Of a stretch of DNA of 64,000 bases, positions 47,026-59,314 are shown piece after piece. The stretch spans positions 46,752,515 through 46,816,514 of the forward strand of contig NC_079514.1 of assembly GCF_000801105.2 (NCBI RefSeq), written 5' to 3'. This DNA is from Raphanus sativus. Taxonomy: Eukaryota > Streptophyta > Magnoliopsida > Brassicales > Brassicaceae. Every line of letters starts with the position of its first letter. Within the stretch, counting starts at the first letter, position 1. A model generated the notes under the pieces. It had not been told where the DNA came from. It was given only the letters and a program-made list of their open reading frames with translations, and made no database searches. A program made the position numbers and the translations under genes.

Positions 47026-49402
47026 CTACGATGTATGCGCGCCGGACTCAGAGAACCAAGCCGGAGGCATAGTGTCGACATAAAACACAGCTGAAGGGGA
47101 ACGTCTAGCACCTCGTGCCAGCCTGTCCGCCACTTGATTTTGCGCCCTCGGAATATGTCGGATTGTGAAAGTAGGGAAGAAAGTCTTACTGCGTTGAAAT
47201 TCCTCCAAATGTGTAGCAAAAGCTGACCATTCTCCAGGTGATGACACCATCTTCACCAATTGAGAACAGTCTGTTGCAAAGACTACGTCTGAGAAGTTGA
47301 GAACCTTTTCATGCACTCCATCGCCCATATCAAAGCTTCACATTCAGCATGTAAAGCGGATAAGCTTCGGCGGAGACTCATGGCGCCCATCATCTTCTCG
47401 GTTACTCCATTTTTCCTGCAGAACCAGCCTTGGCCGGTAAATTTGTCGTCTGAACTCCATGCACCATCAATTAAACAAACTCTAGAAGTTTCTACAGATA
47501 GCCAGTCAGACGACGGGTTATCAATCGAACCAGGATTTGGTATCATCTTCTGGGCATCTGCCCAAACTTCCGCTTCCACTTCCGCTCTTCTAAGTATTTC
47601 CTGGGGATCGCCCGTTTTGTTAGTATAGATCTTATTATTTCTATTCTTCCAAATATACCATAATATCCAAGCGAAAGAATCAAAATTATTATCTTTCGGA
47701 AGTCTCCAAAATAAATAATCGAAATTTGAGAACATGGACGGACTGGGAAAAAATCCCGGGGCAAAAGGTATTTTCGACAGTGCCCATATTTGTAACGCTA
47801 GCGGGTATTCAAAAAGAATATGATTAATGGATTCCTCCTCTGCTCCACATAGACTACACCGTAAATCACACGTAATACCTCGCGACCTTAATTTTTTTGC
47901 CACCGACAAGATTCCCTTAATGGCTTGCCAAATAAAATGCCTTAACTTAGGCGAACAATTCAATTTCCAAGTATAACTTAATAATGCGGTCGTGTCTGGA
48001 CCATAAGGAGTCACCTGAGAATCTCTATCTGGAAATTTAGATTCGATGTTGTATCCCGATTTAACCGTATATTGACCAGTATCTATGAACGCCCAGCCAG
48101 AAGAATCTGGTCTACCAAAGGGACTGATTGCCAAACCTTGAATGAGGATTACATCCTCTGGATGGATATATGCATTAAGCAAATCCACCTTCCAGGAACA
48201 ATTTACCGGATCGATAAAAAAGTCCACCTTAACATCAGGTAGGTCCATGAGTTGATTTTTTGGGGTTGCTGGTCTCGGGCGAGGAGCAGGAAGCCACGGA
48301 TCTGTCCATACGGAGATGGATTTTCCGTTTCCTACTCTTTTTATTAGCCCTTTATTAACCAGAGATCTAGCTGAGCAGATACTTCTCCACCCATAAGATG
48401 GAGAGTAAGATCTGTGTGGATCCAACGGATCTGTATTACGAAAATATCAAGCTTTAAACATTTTTGAAAACAGACAGTCTGGTTTGTCAATTAATCGCCA
48501 CAACTGTTTTGCCAATAAAGAAGTATTAACATCTTGCAAATCTCGAAGCTCAAACCTCCTTCAGCTTTATGTTTGCAAACTTTGTCCCATGATAACCAAT
48601 GCATTCCCCTCTTATTGCCGCTACCGCCCCACCAGAAGTGGGAAATTGTCCCTGTGATTTTCTTAGTAACTGTCTTAGGTAATCTATAACAAGACATCAC
48701 ATAATTTGGCATTGCCGTGGCTGTGGAATTTATCATAACCTCCTTTCTCCCTTTAGTGAGAAATCGAACCGTCCAACTATTAATCTTCTGATTAATTCTC
48801 TCATTAACATAACCAAACACCTGCGTTTTTGGTCTTCCAAGACTTTCTGGAATTCCCAAATAACTCCCAATTCCACCTATTTTGTCAATTCCTAAATGGA
48901 TTTTAATTTCGTCCTTGATATTCTCAGGTACCTTATGGCCAAATTGCAATGAAGATTTATCAAAATTAATTAGTTACCCAGAAGCCGTCTCATAATCCTT
49001 AAGTAGTTTAAGTATAACTTCACATTCCATTGAATTTGCTTTACAGAAAAATAAACTATCATCCGCGAAAAGAAGATGGGAGATCGCAGGGCTCCCTCGC
49101 GAAACTTTTAGCCCCGTTAATTTTTTATTCCGTTCTTCTTTTTTAATATTTGCAATTAGAGCTTCCGTACACATAATAAATAGATAAGGTGACATGGGAT
49201 CCCCCTGCCGAAGCCCCCGATTTGAAACAATGCATCCTTTGGGCTGGCCATTAAGCAAAACTTTATACTGTACCGAGGAAATGCATTTCAATATCCTGGA
49301 AACCCATGTTGTGGAAAAACCCATTTTCAACAGTAGGCGCTCCATGAATGCCCACTCTACCCTATCATAAGCTTTGCTCATATCCGTCTTAATAGCCATA
49401 AA
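47026..49402 (-). pseudogene. LINE-2 ORF2, C-terminal half: RT, zinc-ribbon and RNase H
   Basis: From the CACTA junction it reads MAIKTDMSKAYDRVEWAF, then LRQGDPMSPYLF and the RT catalytic LLFADDS. A TAA at 48976-48974 replaces a Gln codon just after the RT region. There is a frameshift near 48430-48500, and another near 47285-47320 before the RNase H segment (FATDCSQLVKMV, ADRLARG). Order and motifs match LINE-1, so this is a dead copy of the same family. Confidence 0.92.
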
Positions 49403-51272
49403 GAGACCAAACTGGATTAAGAAAACTTTGTGGAGAAAAATGTGTGCTTTTTGGGACACTGATAAAGCCAAAGAAAAGAGTTTGACGGCTTCAGTTGCTC
49501 GGATGTCTGACCGTAATGGTCTTGGTCCTCACAAGCACAACTCTGGGCAGAAGTCTTTCAAACAAATCGAGCAAGAATTGGTAACTTCATTTTCTTTGAA
49601 CAAGTTAAAAAAAAATTATGTCTTGATAGCCTTTACTTTGTTTACCATTTCAGGTAGAGGAATTGGGCAGACCGGTGACTCTTAGTGAAGTCTTCATTAA
49701 GACTCATACAAAAAAGGATGGGACCTTTGTGGATATGAAAGCACAGGAGGTTGCTGAGGTGTATCGGCGGAACAAACAGTCAAGGTTGGAGGACCTTAAG
49801 GCTGAAAACGCAGACCCTTCAGAGTCTAGTTCACAAGCTCCAGAGCTCTCTATAGATGAGGATAATGAGATATTCCTCCTGGTAAATTTTTCTCTTAAGT
49901 TTGGTTTGTTTTTGATATATAATCTGTTTTCTTTGGCTTTTATATTTTATTTTTTATACTTGATGCTTGTTACTTGTTTCTTCTCGTTTCTGGTAGATGA
50001 AATACATACTGTTTCCTCTGCTTTTATAATCTGTTTCCTTATGTGATACTTGTTTCTCTTGTTTATAGTTTTCTTTGATTTATAGTTTATTTTTTGATAC
50101 AGGATACTTGTTTCTTCTTGTTTTTGATACATCATACTTGGTTCTTCTTGTTTTTGCAGTCTACTTTCACAGACAAAAGAGGAAAACATTATGGAATTGG
50201 AAGCCTCAAGAGTACTCTCGTCAATGGAAAGCGGAAGTACAGTGCATCCTCTTCAATCCTGGACCTGCAAAAACAGCTTGATGAAGCTCACCGCAAGATC
50301 GAGGAGCAGGCTGCCCAGAATGCAATTGCTCTCCGCAAAATCGAGGAGCAGGCTGCCCAAAATGCAAACAATCTCCGCATCATCGAAGAGCAGGCTGCTC
50401 ATAATGCAGAGCAGGGAGCACAGCTCAAGGAGTTATCGGTAATGAACAAGTTTATGACTGCAACAAATCCTCAGTACGTTGAATTCGTTGCAGCTAACAA
50501 GTCTGGTGATTAAGTTCTCTTTTTCTTAGAATCTAAGTTCTTTCTTTTGTGTACTTTCAAACTTATGATCAGGTGTTAAAGTATTTTCAGCTTGTTAAAC
50601 TCCTAAATAAGGAGTTCTTTTGTATCAAAACATAAGCTTGTTAAAATTTCCAGTTTCTTATTATGTCAATTGTTTCAAACAATAGAAAGAAAAAAATCCA
50701 GCAAAATAAAATTTAAATCACAAAATTTGGAAATAAATCTTGTTGTATAGTCGTTTATCATTCAGTATTTAGATAAAAAAACAGTAGCAACGCAGTTGCT
50801 TATTAGTAGCAAAATTTACAACTGATTACCAACCACAATTTACGACTGATTACCGACCACAAGTTTACGACTGATTACCGACCACAAGTTTACGACTGAA
50901 TCCCGACCACCTATTTACGACTGATTCCCGACCACAATTTTACGACTGATTTACGACTAATACTTTCCAACTGATCTGCGACGACATTAGATGACCTTAT
51001 AACGACTACAGGAAGTCGCAAAGTGGTCGTAAGAATAGTTGCAAAATCGTCGCCAAGATTACGACTGAATTAAGACTAGACTCTCACTATATACTGTACT
51101 CGTAAAACAGTTGTAAATCAGTCGTTATTTTGCGACCGATTTGCGACCGTTTGATTTTTGCGACGCGTTGGTTTCCGACTTCATCTTCGGTCGCAATTCA
51201 GTCGTTAAGTGTGATTTTGCGACTGATTTGCTACCAATTGCGTAGTCGGAACATACATGTTTTCTTGTAGTG
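49403..51272 (+). mobile_element. CACTA (En/Spm) element remnant, right half
   Basis: The right end TTTTCTTGTAGTG (51260-51272) is the complement of the CACTACAAGAAAA terminus. It is preceded by five to six ~25-bp subterminal repeats (TTTACGACTGATTACCGACC, about 50813-50960) and further GACTGAT-type words to 51230. The left terminus and main transposase are missing. At about 49403 CACTA coding sequence abuts LINE-2 RT sequence directly, so the left part was deleted or never inserted. Confidence 0.9.
49404..50513 (+). pseudogene. CACTA second protein (Transposase_24-like), truncated
   Basis: The three 3' exons survive: up to 49580, 49654-49881 and 50160-50513, with GT-AG joints and consistent frame. 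The first reads FWDTDKAKEKS then GLGPHKHNSGQKSF, typical of plant En/Spm Transposase_24 proteins. The second holds GRPVTLSEVFIKTHTKKDG. The third holds three near-identical 15-residue units (RKIEEQAAQNA) predicted to form a coiled coil, then NPQYVEFV near the end. The N-terminal exons and promoter are absent, so it should not be functional. Confidence 0.82.
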
Positions 51273-52929
51273 TTGCAAGCATTATTGGTTCGTAACCCAT
51301 GGAACATCTCCTGAGCAATAAGAATATTATCTGAAATAAGTCTCCCTGAAACAAAGGCAGATTGTGTTTCCGAGATTAGCGCCGGGAGTAAGCGTTTCAA
51401 TCTCTGACACAAAACTTTGGAAATGATTTTGTAAGCCACATTACACAGACTAATAGGCCGTAACTCCGTCATTCGGTTCGGGCGAACCGTCTTAGGGATA
51501 AGACAAATATTTGTCAAATTTATTCTGTCATCAAAAATTCCAGATTGCAGGAAATTATTAACCATTTCAACAACATCCTGCTTAATTACCGACCATGATT
51601 GTTGGTAAAAAAGAGCCGTCATCCCATCCGGTCCCGGTGCTTTCTCCGGATGCATCATAAAAACCGCAGTTCTTACCTCCTCCTCCGATGCGGGAGCCAT
51701 TAACCTTCTATTCTGATCCAGAGTTACTATGGTGGGTATCTCCTCCAAAAACCCATCAAAATCTGACGGTGAAGTCGATTGAAATAAATCCGCAAAATAT
51801 TTAGCTGCCACCTGTTCAATCTCTGCTTCCGAATTTGTCCACACCCCTGCCTCATTGTATAAACCACTTATTCTATTTTGATTGCGCCTTTGTTTTGTTA
51901 AAGCATGATAAAATTCAGTATTTCGATCGCCAAACATATGCCAAGTATTTCTACTTTTTTGTTCCCAATAAAGCTCTTCATCTCGATAAGCCTCTTTCAA
52001 CTTACGCGTAACCTCTAGGACTTCCTCATACGACTTTGTCATATCAGTTTGAACTTCCTCAAGAGCTTTTTGTAATGATGATATTTTTTCTTTCCCATAA
52101 GGGGGATTATCCTTTCGCCATACCGAGATCTCATGGCGACAGTTAGAGATCTTATCCACAATACTCCCTCTCTGGCCACCTCTCCGCATCGTCCACCCTC
52201 TTTCTATAGAATCCATAAGTCCTTCTCCTCCAACCCATCTCTTATCAAATCGAAATTGCTTCCGAAATTTCATAACCTTGTCATCAATAGTGGCCACAAT
52301 TGGTCTATGATCCGACCCAACCATGCCAAGGTACTCCACAAAAGAGCATGGGAAAAGGTTATGCCATTCATTGTTTCCCAATGCCCGATCAAGACAACAT
52401 CTGACTGTATGTCCTCCTCTTCTTCCCTTCCATGAAAGAGTATTACCTAAACTCGGAAACTCCATTAATCCACAATTTTCTATCATATTGTTAAAAGACA
52501 AAAATGTATCGGCGTGACGTAAAGGCCCTCCATCTTTTTCATGGTTTCCAGTTATTTCGTTTAAATCTCCAATAATGAACCACGGTTCATCCCTAATAAT
52601 ACCCATCCTCGTGAGCCTCCCCAAACCTGATCCCGAAGGCTTTGATTTGGTTCTCCGTACACAAATGATATAAAAATTCGCTTGCCTTTATAATTGGTAA
52701 CGATATCAATAATCCTATTGCTCGAAGATATAATATCCACTTTTAAAGAGGAATCATAGTATAAAGCCAGACCTCCACTTCTGCCTCTCGGGTCAACAGT
52801 GTGGAGGTGGGTAAAACCAAAATGAAATTGAAAGGATTGAACAAAATCAAACTGTTGTTTCGTTTCAGATAAGAAAAGAAACGTCGGTTTATGTTTTGTC
52901 CAAATTTCCCGGAGATAACTAATTGTCAA
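51273..52929 (-). pseudogene. LINE-2 ORF2, N-terminal half: endonuclease and start of RT
   Basis: It begins TISYLREIWTKHKPTFLFLSETKQ at the truncated edge, so the catalytic N-terminus of the endonuclease is missing. A frameshift lies between 52561 and 52624. GDLNEITGNHEK, SDHRPIV, EKAPGPDGMTALFY and LRPISLCNVAYKIISKVL follow. The frame then runs across the CACTA junction near 51273 and continues about 50 codons into transposon DNA. It is not functional. Confidence 0.92.
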
Positions 52930-52967
52930 GTTTTTTTTATCTTAAATACATTAATCATACATTTTTT

Positions 52968-53204
52968 TATAAATTAATATATTTGAGATAAAATAGAAAA
53001 ATGATATTTATCACACTACAAATGTTTTTCATTTAATTATTATCATATTTTAGAAAACAAATTTGTGATAATATCATTTGTTTATTGTATCTTAATTATC
53101 ATTTGTCTATTTTATCTTAAATACATTATTCATACTAAAATCTATAGTGTGATAAATATCATTTTTATTTTATATTACATACGTTAATTTATTTAAAAAT
53201 ATGT
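52968..53204. mobile_element. Small fold-back element
   Basis: About 50 bases at each end are inverted copies: ATAAATTAATATATTTGAGA with AAAAATGATATTTATCACAC on the left mirror GTGTGATAAATATCATTTTT and ACGTTAATTTAT on the right, around a 120-bp loop. It has no coding capacity. The family is unknown. Confidence 0.65.
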
Positions 53205-53450
53205 TTCAAGTTTTTTAATCATTAAATTTAATTCGTTGCATTTTTTGAATTATTTTAGATTTTTTTTGAAAATTTTAATGTATTGATTTTTTTTAAAAAA
53301 ACTTATTTGTAATTTCAATTTTAATTTTACTTTTCAGAATTTTCTTGAATTTTTAAGATTTTTTGGAATTTTTTAAAAGAATTTAGATTTTTGAGATTTG
53401 TTTGATACTCAATAAAAGAAAACATGTTATGGATATTCTTAAAAGTGACA

Positions 53451-53524
53451 GTAGTCTAGTGGTAAGAAACCTCATCATTTGGCCATGAGTTCTCAGGTTC
53501 AATCCACGCGAACAACAAATTTTT
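53451..53524 (+). repeat. tRNA-like Pol III module in the right arm
   Basis: The mirror copy of the left-arm module: A box GTAGTCTAGTGGTAAGA (53451-53467), B box GGTTCAATCC (53496-53505) and TTTTT (53520-53524). It is a tRNA-derived relic and not a tRNA gene. Confidence 0.6.
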
Positions 53525-53727
53525 GATAATAAAAATAGGTAAAACGACGTCGTTTCATTCCATCTCAAAACAACGTCGTTTTACTTAACGATCGTTTAAT
53601 CATTATGTAACGGTGTGTTTAATTTGACGAGTCAGCGATAACTTACTGTTTAAAGTCAAATATAGTTCGGTGTTTTTTTGGCCAGCCAATATGTTCGTAT
53701 TTATTATGGCAATTCTTGCCATGTTTA

Positions 53728-54934
53728 CAGGGCCGGCCCAGAGGGGAAGCCACCCAAGCCAAAGATTGGGGCATCCAAATTAATGGGGCATATTTTTCAA
53801 AAAAAAAATTATTAGTATATTGATAAATATATAAATTTTGTAGGTTCTTTTGTTAAAATATTATTTATTAGGCATTTTTATTTAGAATAAGATTTGTTAG
53901 ACTTTATATCCAAATTAATAGTACATATTTTTCAAAAAAAATTATTAGTATTGATAAATAAATAAATTTTATAGGTTCTTTTGTTAAAATATTACTTATT
54001 AGACATTTTTAGTTAAAATAAGATTTGTTGGACTTTTCAACAGTTTTTATGAATTTGTTAAAAATTCAATTTATAAGTAAATTTCTATTTTATACAATAG
54101 TTAAAACCCTAATTAAAAGTCAGAAATAAAACAGTTCGAAAGGTATGAAAAAACTCAGAGGATAGTTTCAGGATTGATTATTTCAACACACTTATGGATC
54201 AAGCTCTAGTTTCCCTTGAGTCCAGATTTGAACAATTCGAAAGGTATGAAAAAACTTTTGGATTTTTGTTTGATTTAAAAAAGCTAAGAGATGCAAGTGA
54301 GGATACATTGAGAGCATCATGTCTGAATCTGGAAGCTTCTTTACGCAATGGTACTCATTCAGACATAGTTGGTGATGATTTGTTTATGGAACTAAAAATT
54401 CTTCGAGAATCAATACCCGAAGTAGTTCGAAAGCCTATTGAAGTGCTTGACTTTTTGAAAAGAATGGAGGATTGTTATCAAAACACAGAAATTGCTTATC
54501 GCATATTGTTAATCATTCCGGTATCGGTCGCCACAGCTGGAAGAAGTTTTTCGAAGTTGAAGCTGATAAAGAATTATTTGCGGTCTACCATGTCACAAGA
54601 AATGTTAAATGGATTGGCTATGTTATCAATTGAGACAGATATGGTTGAAAGACTTGACTATAGAAGTCTAATGGATGATTTTGCAGGGAAAAATGCAAGA
54701 AGATCTGTATTTCAACATTAAATATTCTTAATATCAATATTTTTAGTAGACTATGGAATTTGATTTTTCTAAATAAAAATTTAAGTTTTTTTTATACTGT
54801 TTTGTGGTCTTGATAAATTATGTACAAAGTATTGACAAAAAAAATTATGCACAAGCTGTTGACAAAAAAAATTATGCACAAAGGCATAATTTTATATTTG
54901 GATTGGGGCAATATAAAAGATTAGTCCGGCACTG
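53728..54934 (+). mobile_element. hAT element, internally deleted
   Basis: The ends CAGGGCCGGCCC and CAGTGCCGGACT (complement of AGTCCGGCACTG) are a hAT-type inverted repeat. An exact eight-base duplication CATGTTTA lies at 53720-53727 and 54935-54942. It inserted into the right end of the Mutator-like element, since the arm resumes after it. The 1.2-kb body keeps only a C-terminal transposase fragment. A TTGACAAAAAAAATTATGCA direct repeat lies near 54833 and 54859. Confidence 0.94.
54194..54721 (+). pseudogene. hAT transposase C-terminal fragment
   Basis: 175 residues containing the hAT dimerisation region: RILLIIPVSVATAGRSFSKL followed by LIKNYLRSTMSQEMLNGLAM near residues 100-145. Plant proteins of this type resemble zinc-finger MYM-type/TTF-type hAT transposases. 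The N-terminal zinc fingers and the catalytic DDE core are missing. The frame is open, but alone cannot transpose. Confidence 0.88.
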
Positions 54935-54974
54935 CATGTTTATGATTTTTTTTGCCAAATTCCCATATATAAAC

Positions 54975-56323
54975 CTAAGCCAGTGAGACTTGCATATAAG
55001 AGCCAAGTGCATTCTTAAGTATTATCAGATGCTGGCAGCCAAGAAGAAGACGAATACAGATGTAAGTGTAATATGTGAGAAAAAAACAATGCAAGATTCA
55101 GTTATAAGGAATTCTGGGATTTTTTGTCCCATGTGACAAAACTAACATAAGACAAACACTGCACGCAGACTAATGAGTCAAAAGCAAGAACATATATGGG
55201 TATATACATCAATATAGTACACACTTACCACTTATCTTGAGAGGCTGACAAAAAAAAATATCTTGAGAGAGAATTTTTTTTTTTTTTTTTAAAAGGCTTT
55301 CATTAGAGAGAATTTTTTTACTGAAAGTAAACTATAAAAGATAGAGAATATCATATTCAATTGTTCACTATTTTCCAGATTCTCTCAATTTCATCTTGTC
55401 AAACTGCTATTCGGATTCGACATAAATAGCAATGCACTAGTCGTTGAATTTGAGGCAACTTCAACTATTTTCTTAAATATATTTACATAAACCCTTTTGT
55501 ATATAATGTGATTTATTTTTTAGTGATACTAAATTAACACCTTACAAGCAAAAACAAAAACATTTATATAGATTTTTGGTACTATGATATAATGCGAGTT
55601 CTAAGAACAACAATAACATAGATCTATTGAGGCCAAAAGATGAAAAGATTCACCACTAACAATGTAACATTACTCTAAATTAATCCTTATTTGTTTAAAT
55701 AAATGAAAAAAACCAATCTACAATTTGGCAATGGAAACAAGTTCAAAATGAAGTTTAAAAATCAAATTATTGTATATGTAAATTTTGTTTCTTTTGATTA
55801 ATTAAAGTAAGCTTAATTGAGAATGATCGTGGTAGCATAATGAGTGGCAATCTCCAAGAGATTGTGGAATCTGAGCCTTTTGGATCTGCTTTTGCAATAA
55901 CCAATGCCCTAAAATAAAGTGTTTCTTTCCCAAAATCATATCACTCTCTTTCCCATAATCCCATCCATTATATTACCACTAGAGTTAAGGAAATAAAGAA
56001 GCATACACTCATTCCAATATATGCAAACGTGAGACAGAACATGGGCTACATATTTAGGAAATATACCAGATAATTGAAGTACAAAAATAGCAACAGCAGA
56101 AAAATAAGATAAATAAAAGGAGAAGCTCGTTACAAAAAAAAAAATAAAAAATAAAAGGAGAAGCATATGTTCAAGTCTCGTTCTTTACACAAATACAGCT
56201 CTAGGCCGGTAGGCCCCATTGGCATCTTTGTAGTTTAACATTATATTAGCACAAAATAATATATTTCTTCTTCTTTTTTAAAACAAAAAATATTATATAT
56301 CTTCTTCTTCTTTAAAAATATAA

Positions 56324-56385
<62 letters not shown>

Positions 56386-57942
56386 TCTTTTTCGTTTACT
56401 TTCATCCATCAGATGCCCTTGTATCATATTTTCACTATCCATCTAGATAAGAATCAATACAATTAAAACAGCAGCACTTTTTTGACATCTCCATAATTTT
56501 CTAAAGTATTTACAACAGTGCCATTCCTAAATTAAAGGTAAACATATTATTATTTATCACCTAATTAAAAAGAAAATCGAGACAACTCAACTATATTAAA
56601 GATTTCCCGATTTTGTTCCTAACTATTAGAAAACTAAATTGCTCAATAAATGCTTCAGTTATTAAAAAAAAGTTATATGTTTTTTTTTGGTTTGGCCAGC
56701 GATGAACACACAAACACAATTATATGTTTGCATTCCAATCTATAAAAGGCTCTAACTAAAAGACTCTAACTAAAAATCAAATGAGTACTTTCTTCTCTTC
56801 TCCAATTGGTAGAGATGTTTTTAAATGAAAAATGAGTATAGAGAAGTAGTTCAAAGAGTTATGGAGATTACCAAAACACAATCAAATTTGTATATTATCA
56901 AGAAAATCTAATAAAAATGCATAGTTATAAACTTCAAAACATTAAAAATATAATATAATTATAAATCTATCATTAATAATTTTAAATTAGTTATTTATTG
57001 GATAGAAGACATATTGTACAAACAGACTTAATATTTGACAGATTAAGAATCAAAAATGAAGCTGAAGCGGAACAAAAGGAAAAAAAAAAATCAATATTCA
57101 CAAATATATGAATAGTTCATATATCTCTGAAATAGAAAACATGAAATCAAATCGGAATCAAATCGAAAACCGAATGTATAGTCAAAAATCCAAATTATAG
57201 CTTATATACCTTAAAATATTAATTATATTTAGTTTTCATTTTATCAAATATTCTAACAATCCTATTTATAGACTAAATGATCCAAAACATGATTATCCTA
57301 TCACTTTTTATTCGGAATATTTAAATTTACTATTTCGATAGGACTGAATTATTCGAATAATTTTTATCATATATTAAAATTTATCTGAGTTATCCGATAT
57401 TTAATCCAAAAATATGAATTTTACCCAAAGTATCGGAGATTATCTAAAAACAGGAACCAAACCAGAACATAACTGAACTCCAAATTTTATCGGGCTTTAA
57501 CATTGTTACTCGAACCAAACTTGAAACCATAATAATCAAACCGAAATCAAACTCAATTCATAACTAACTGAGTGGTTTCTATATCTCAAGACCCAAAAAT
57601 AAACAAAAAACCACAACATCACCTAACCGAAAACCAAAAAAAAGAAAATTGAAACCGAACCTGAAACTGAACCCAAGCCTAAACATATTACTAAACAAAC
57701 AAACGGGTTGATAAATTTAGCTGCAAAAAAAATATTCTTTGATAAATTTAGCTGCAAAAAAAATATTCTGCGCTTTCAAAGCGCGGGTCAAAATCTATTA
57801 CTAAATATAACAAATAACATTTGGATTCAATATCTAGATGTTATATTAAGATCTAAATTTGGATAATGCATCAAATACAAAAACGAACATGACCTATCTT
57901 TTTCTAAACAGTATGATAATGAATTATTGACGATATTACATA
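54975..57942. other. AT-rich gene-poor region with a decayed Helitron end
   Basis: No gene is seen. A TA microsatellite lies at 56332-56383. From about 57130 the sequence is rich in ACCGAAAACC/AACCGAA-type words. It ends with the hairpin GCGCTTTCAAAGCGC (57770-57784), then GGGTCAAAATCTAT, a Helitron 3' end whose CTAG has become CTAT. A 30-bp tandem duplication (GATAAATTTAGCTGCAAAAA) precedes the hairpin. The Helitron's 5' end was not located. Confidence 0.6.
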
Positions 57943-58169
57943 CTCCTTCCGTTCCTAAAAAATGGTTGTTCTGAAAAAATTGTTTTTAAAAGATGATTGT
58001 TTTATGTTTTCTATGAAAAAATTGTAAACTTTAAGAAAATTAATTAGTTTTATTAGATTACTATTGGCCAAAAGTTGTTGAAAATTGAAAACTACAAAAA
58101 TAAGTTTATTATAGTGATTTAATGCGTTTTCTTAAAACACTAAAAATACTATCTTTTAAAAAGATGGAG
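57943..58169. mobile_element. Stowaway-like MITE
   Basis: TA flanks lie at 57941-57942 and 58170-58171, and the ends read CTCCTTCCGTTCCTAAAAAA and CTCCATCTTTTTAAAAGATA. These are the size, ends and TA target of Tc1/mariner-derived Stowaway MITEs. Confidence 0.85.
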
Positions 58170-58171
58170 TA

Positions 58172-59314
58172 TCTTTTCTGTTTGAACACCCACGATATTA
58201 CATATCTAAATTTTTGTATACACATTAATATTTAGCATGAAGCAAACAAAACAAAATATTGAACAAAATATATTTAGACTAGATATCCTAATTCAAATAC
58301 ACAATACACAATATTTAGTTTGTGAAATAGAAACAAAGAGTATATACATATTCAAGTTTTGTGAAGTTGGACACTCATACTTTTGCGTCCTATATAACAT
58401 AAATAACATAAATAATTCGAATAGTTGTTATTTTGTTGCGATCAGGATGCTAAATAAATAATTATTATTTTATGCCATTTATCTATTTCTTTTGGCATTT
58501 ATACACTTATTCGTTTGGGACAAAATTTTCTTGATTATTCAAACAAAGATTTTTTTTCTACTTACTAAACGTGTTGGAGATATCTTTGTATGTAATATGG
58601 AAGGAACGTAAATAATCTTTCAGCTACTCATATGCTACATCATGATTATGCCTCAAATTTGATTAATCAAAATGCAGTTAAAAATAATAATAGTAATTGA
58701 CTAATGATGATAATTATACTCGGTTAGACTCAACATAGTTAAGTGAATTGATAGATCATATCTATCATCACTTGGTATAGACTTTTTCAGCCAAACTCTT
58801 CAGCACAAACCACTTAGAATTACATTTTTGAAACAATCTCTTCTTCTTATTGTGTAGTCATTTTGGATAATCCAATCTTGCCAAACTGTTCAAACCTCTA
58901 CCAAATAAACATGATGTCTTAGTAGTGAAAGACAATTGAGAAGTTGGGCACACATATATTTCTGCCTCCTTGTTTCAACTATTTTATTTATATAAACTAT
59001 AACATCCATATAAAATAATAAAATTGCAAAAAAATGAAAATCTAATAACAAAAGAGAATATTATAACACAGAAATTAAATTTTGAACAAGCTTTCTTCTG
59101 ATCCTTATGTTTGGATACCACGTGATGAATCTCCCAATTTTCCTTGCATGTTTTCTTTGTTGTATTACATTGTCAACTTTCAGTATAATGGTTCTCTCAG
59201 GAAATTAGAACTGTCAATCTTCAACGATCTTAAGAACATCACCATGCAAATTTCTTCTCCAGTATTGATTATTAATGTCCATCTAATAACCCATATATAT
59301 ATATATATAATATA
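58172..59314. other. AT-rich spacer
   Basis: No gene or bounded element is seen. A short TA repeat lies at about 59293-59308, just before the Helitron. Confidence 0.45.

Larger units (their letters stand above)
46992..52930 (-). mobile_element. LINE-2: 5'-truncated L1-type element split by a CACTA remnant
   Basis: Same lineage as LINE-1 by protein similarity, opposite strand. The 3' A-run lies at about 46996-47004. The 5' end at 52930 falls inside the endonuclease, so ORF1 and the ORF2 start are lost, as is common for aborted reverse transcription. The LINE is interrupted between about 49403 and 51272. Confidence 0.92.
46488..54964. mobile_element. Mutator-like element with ~0.5-kb inverted arms, host to nested insertions
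   Basis: The left arm (46488 to about 46991) and right arm (about 53205-53727, resuming at 54943-54964 after a hAT insertion) are diverged inverted copies. Ends read GGGAATTCGGCCAAAAAAAA on the left, and the complement of TTTTTTTTGCCAAATTCCC on the right. An exact ten-base duplication ATATATAAAC lies at 46478-46487 and 54965-54974. Long inverted arms, GGGAAT ends and a 9-10-base duplication fit Mutator-like elements. No transposase of its own was found. Everything between the arms is nested: a LINE with a CACTA remnant, a fold-back element and a hAT element. Confidence 0.88.
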
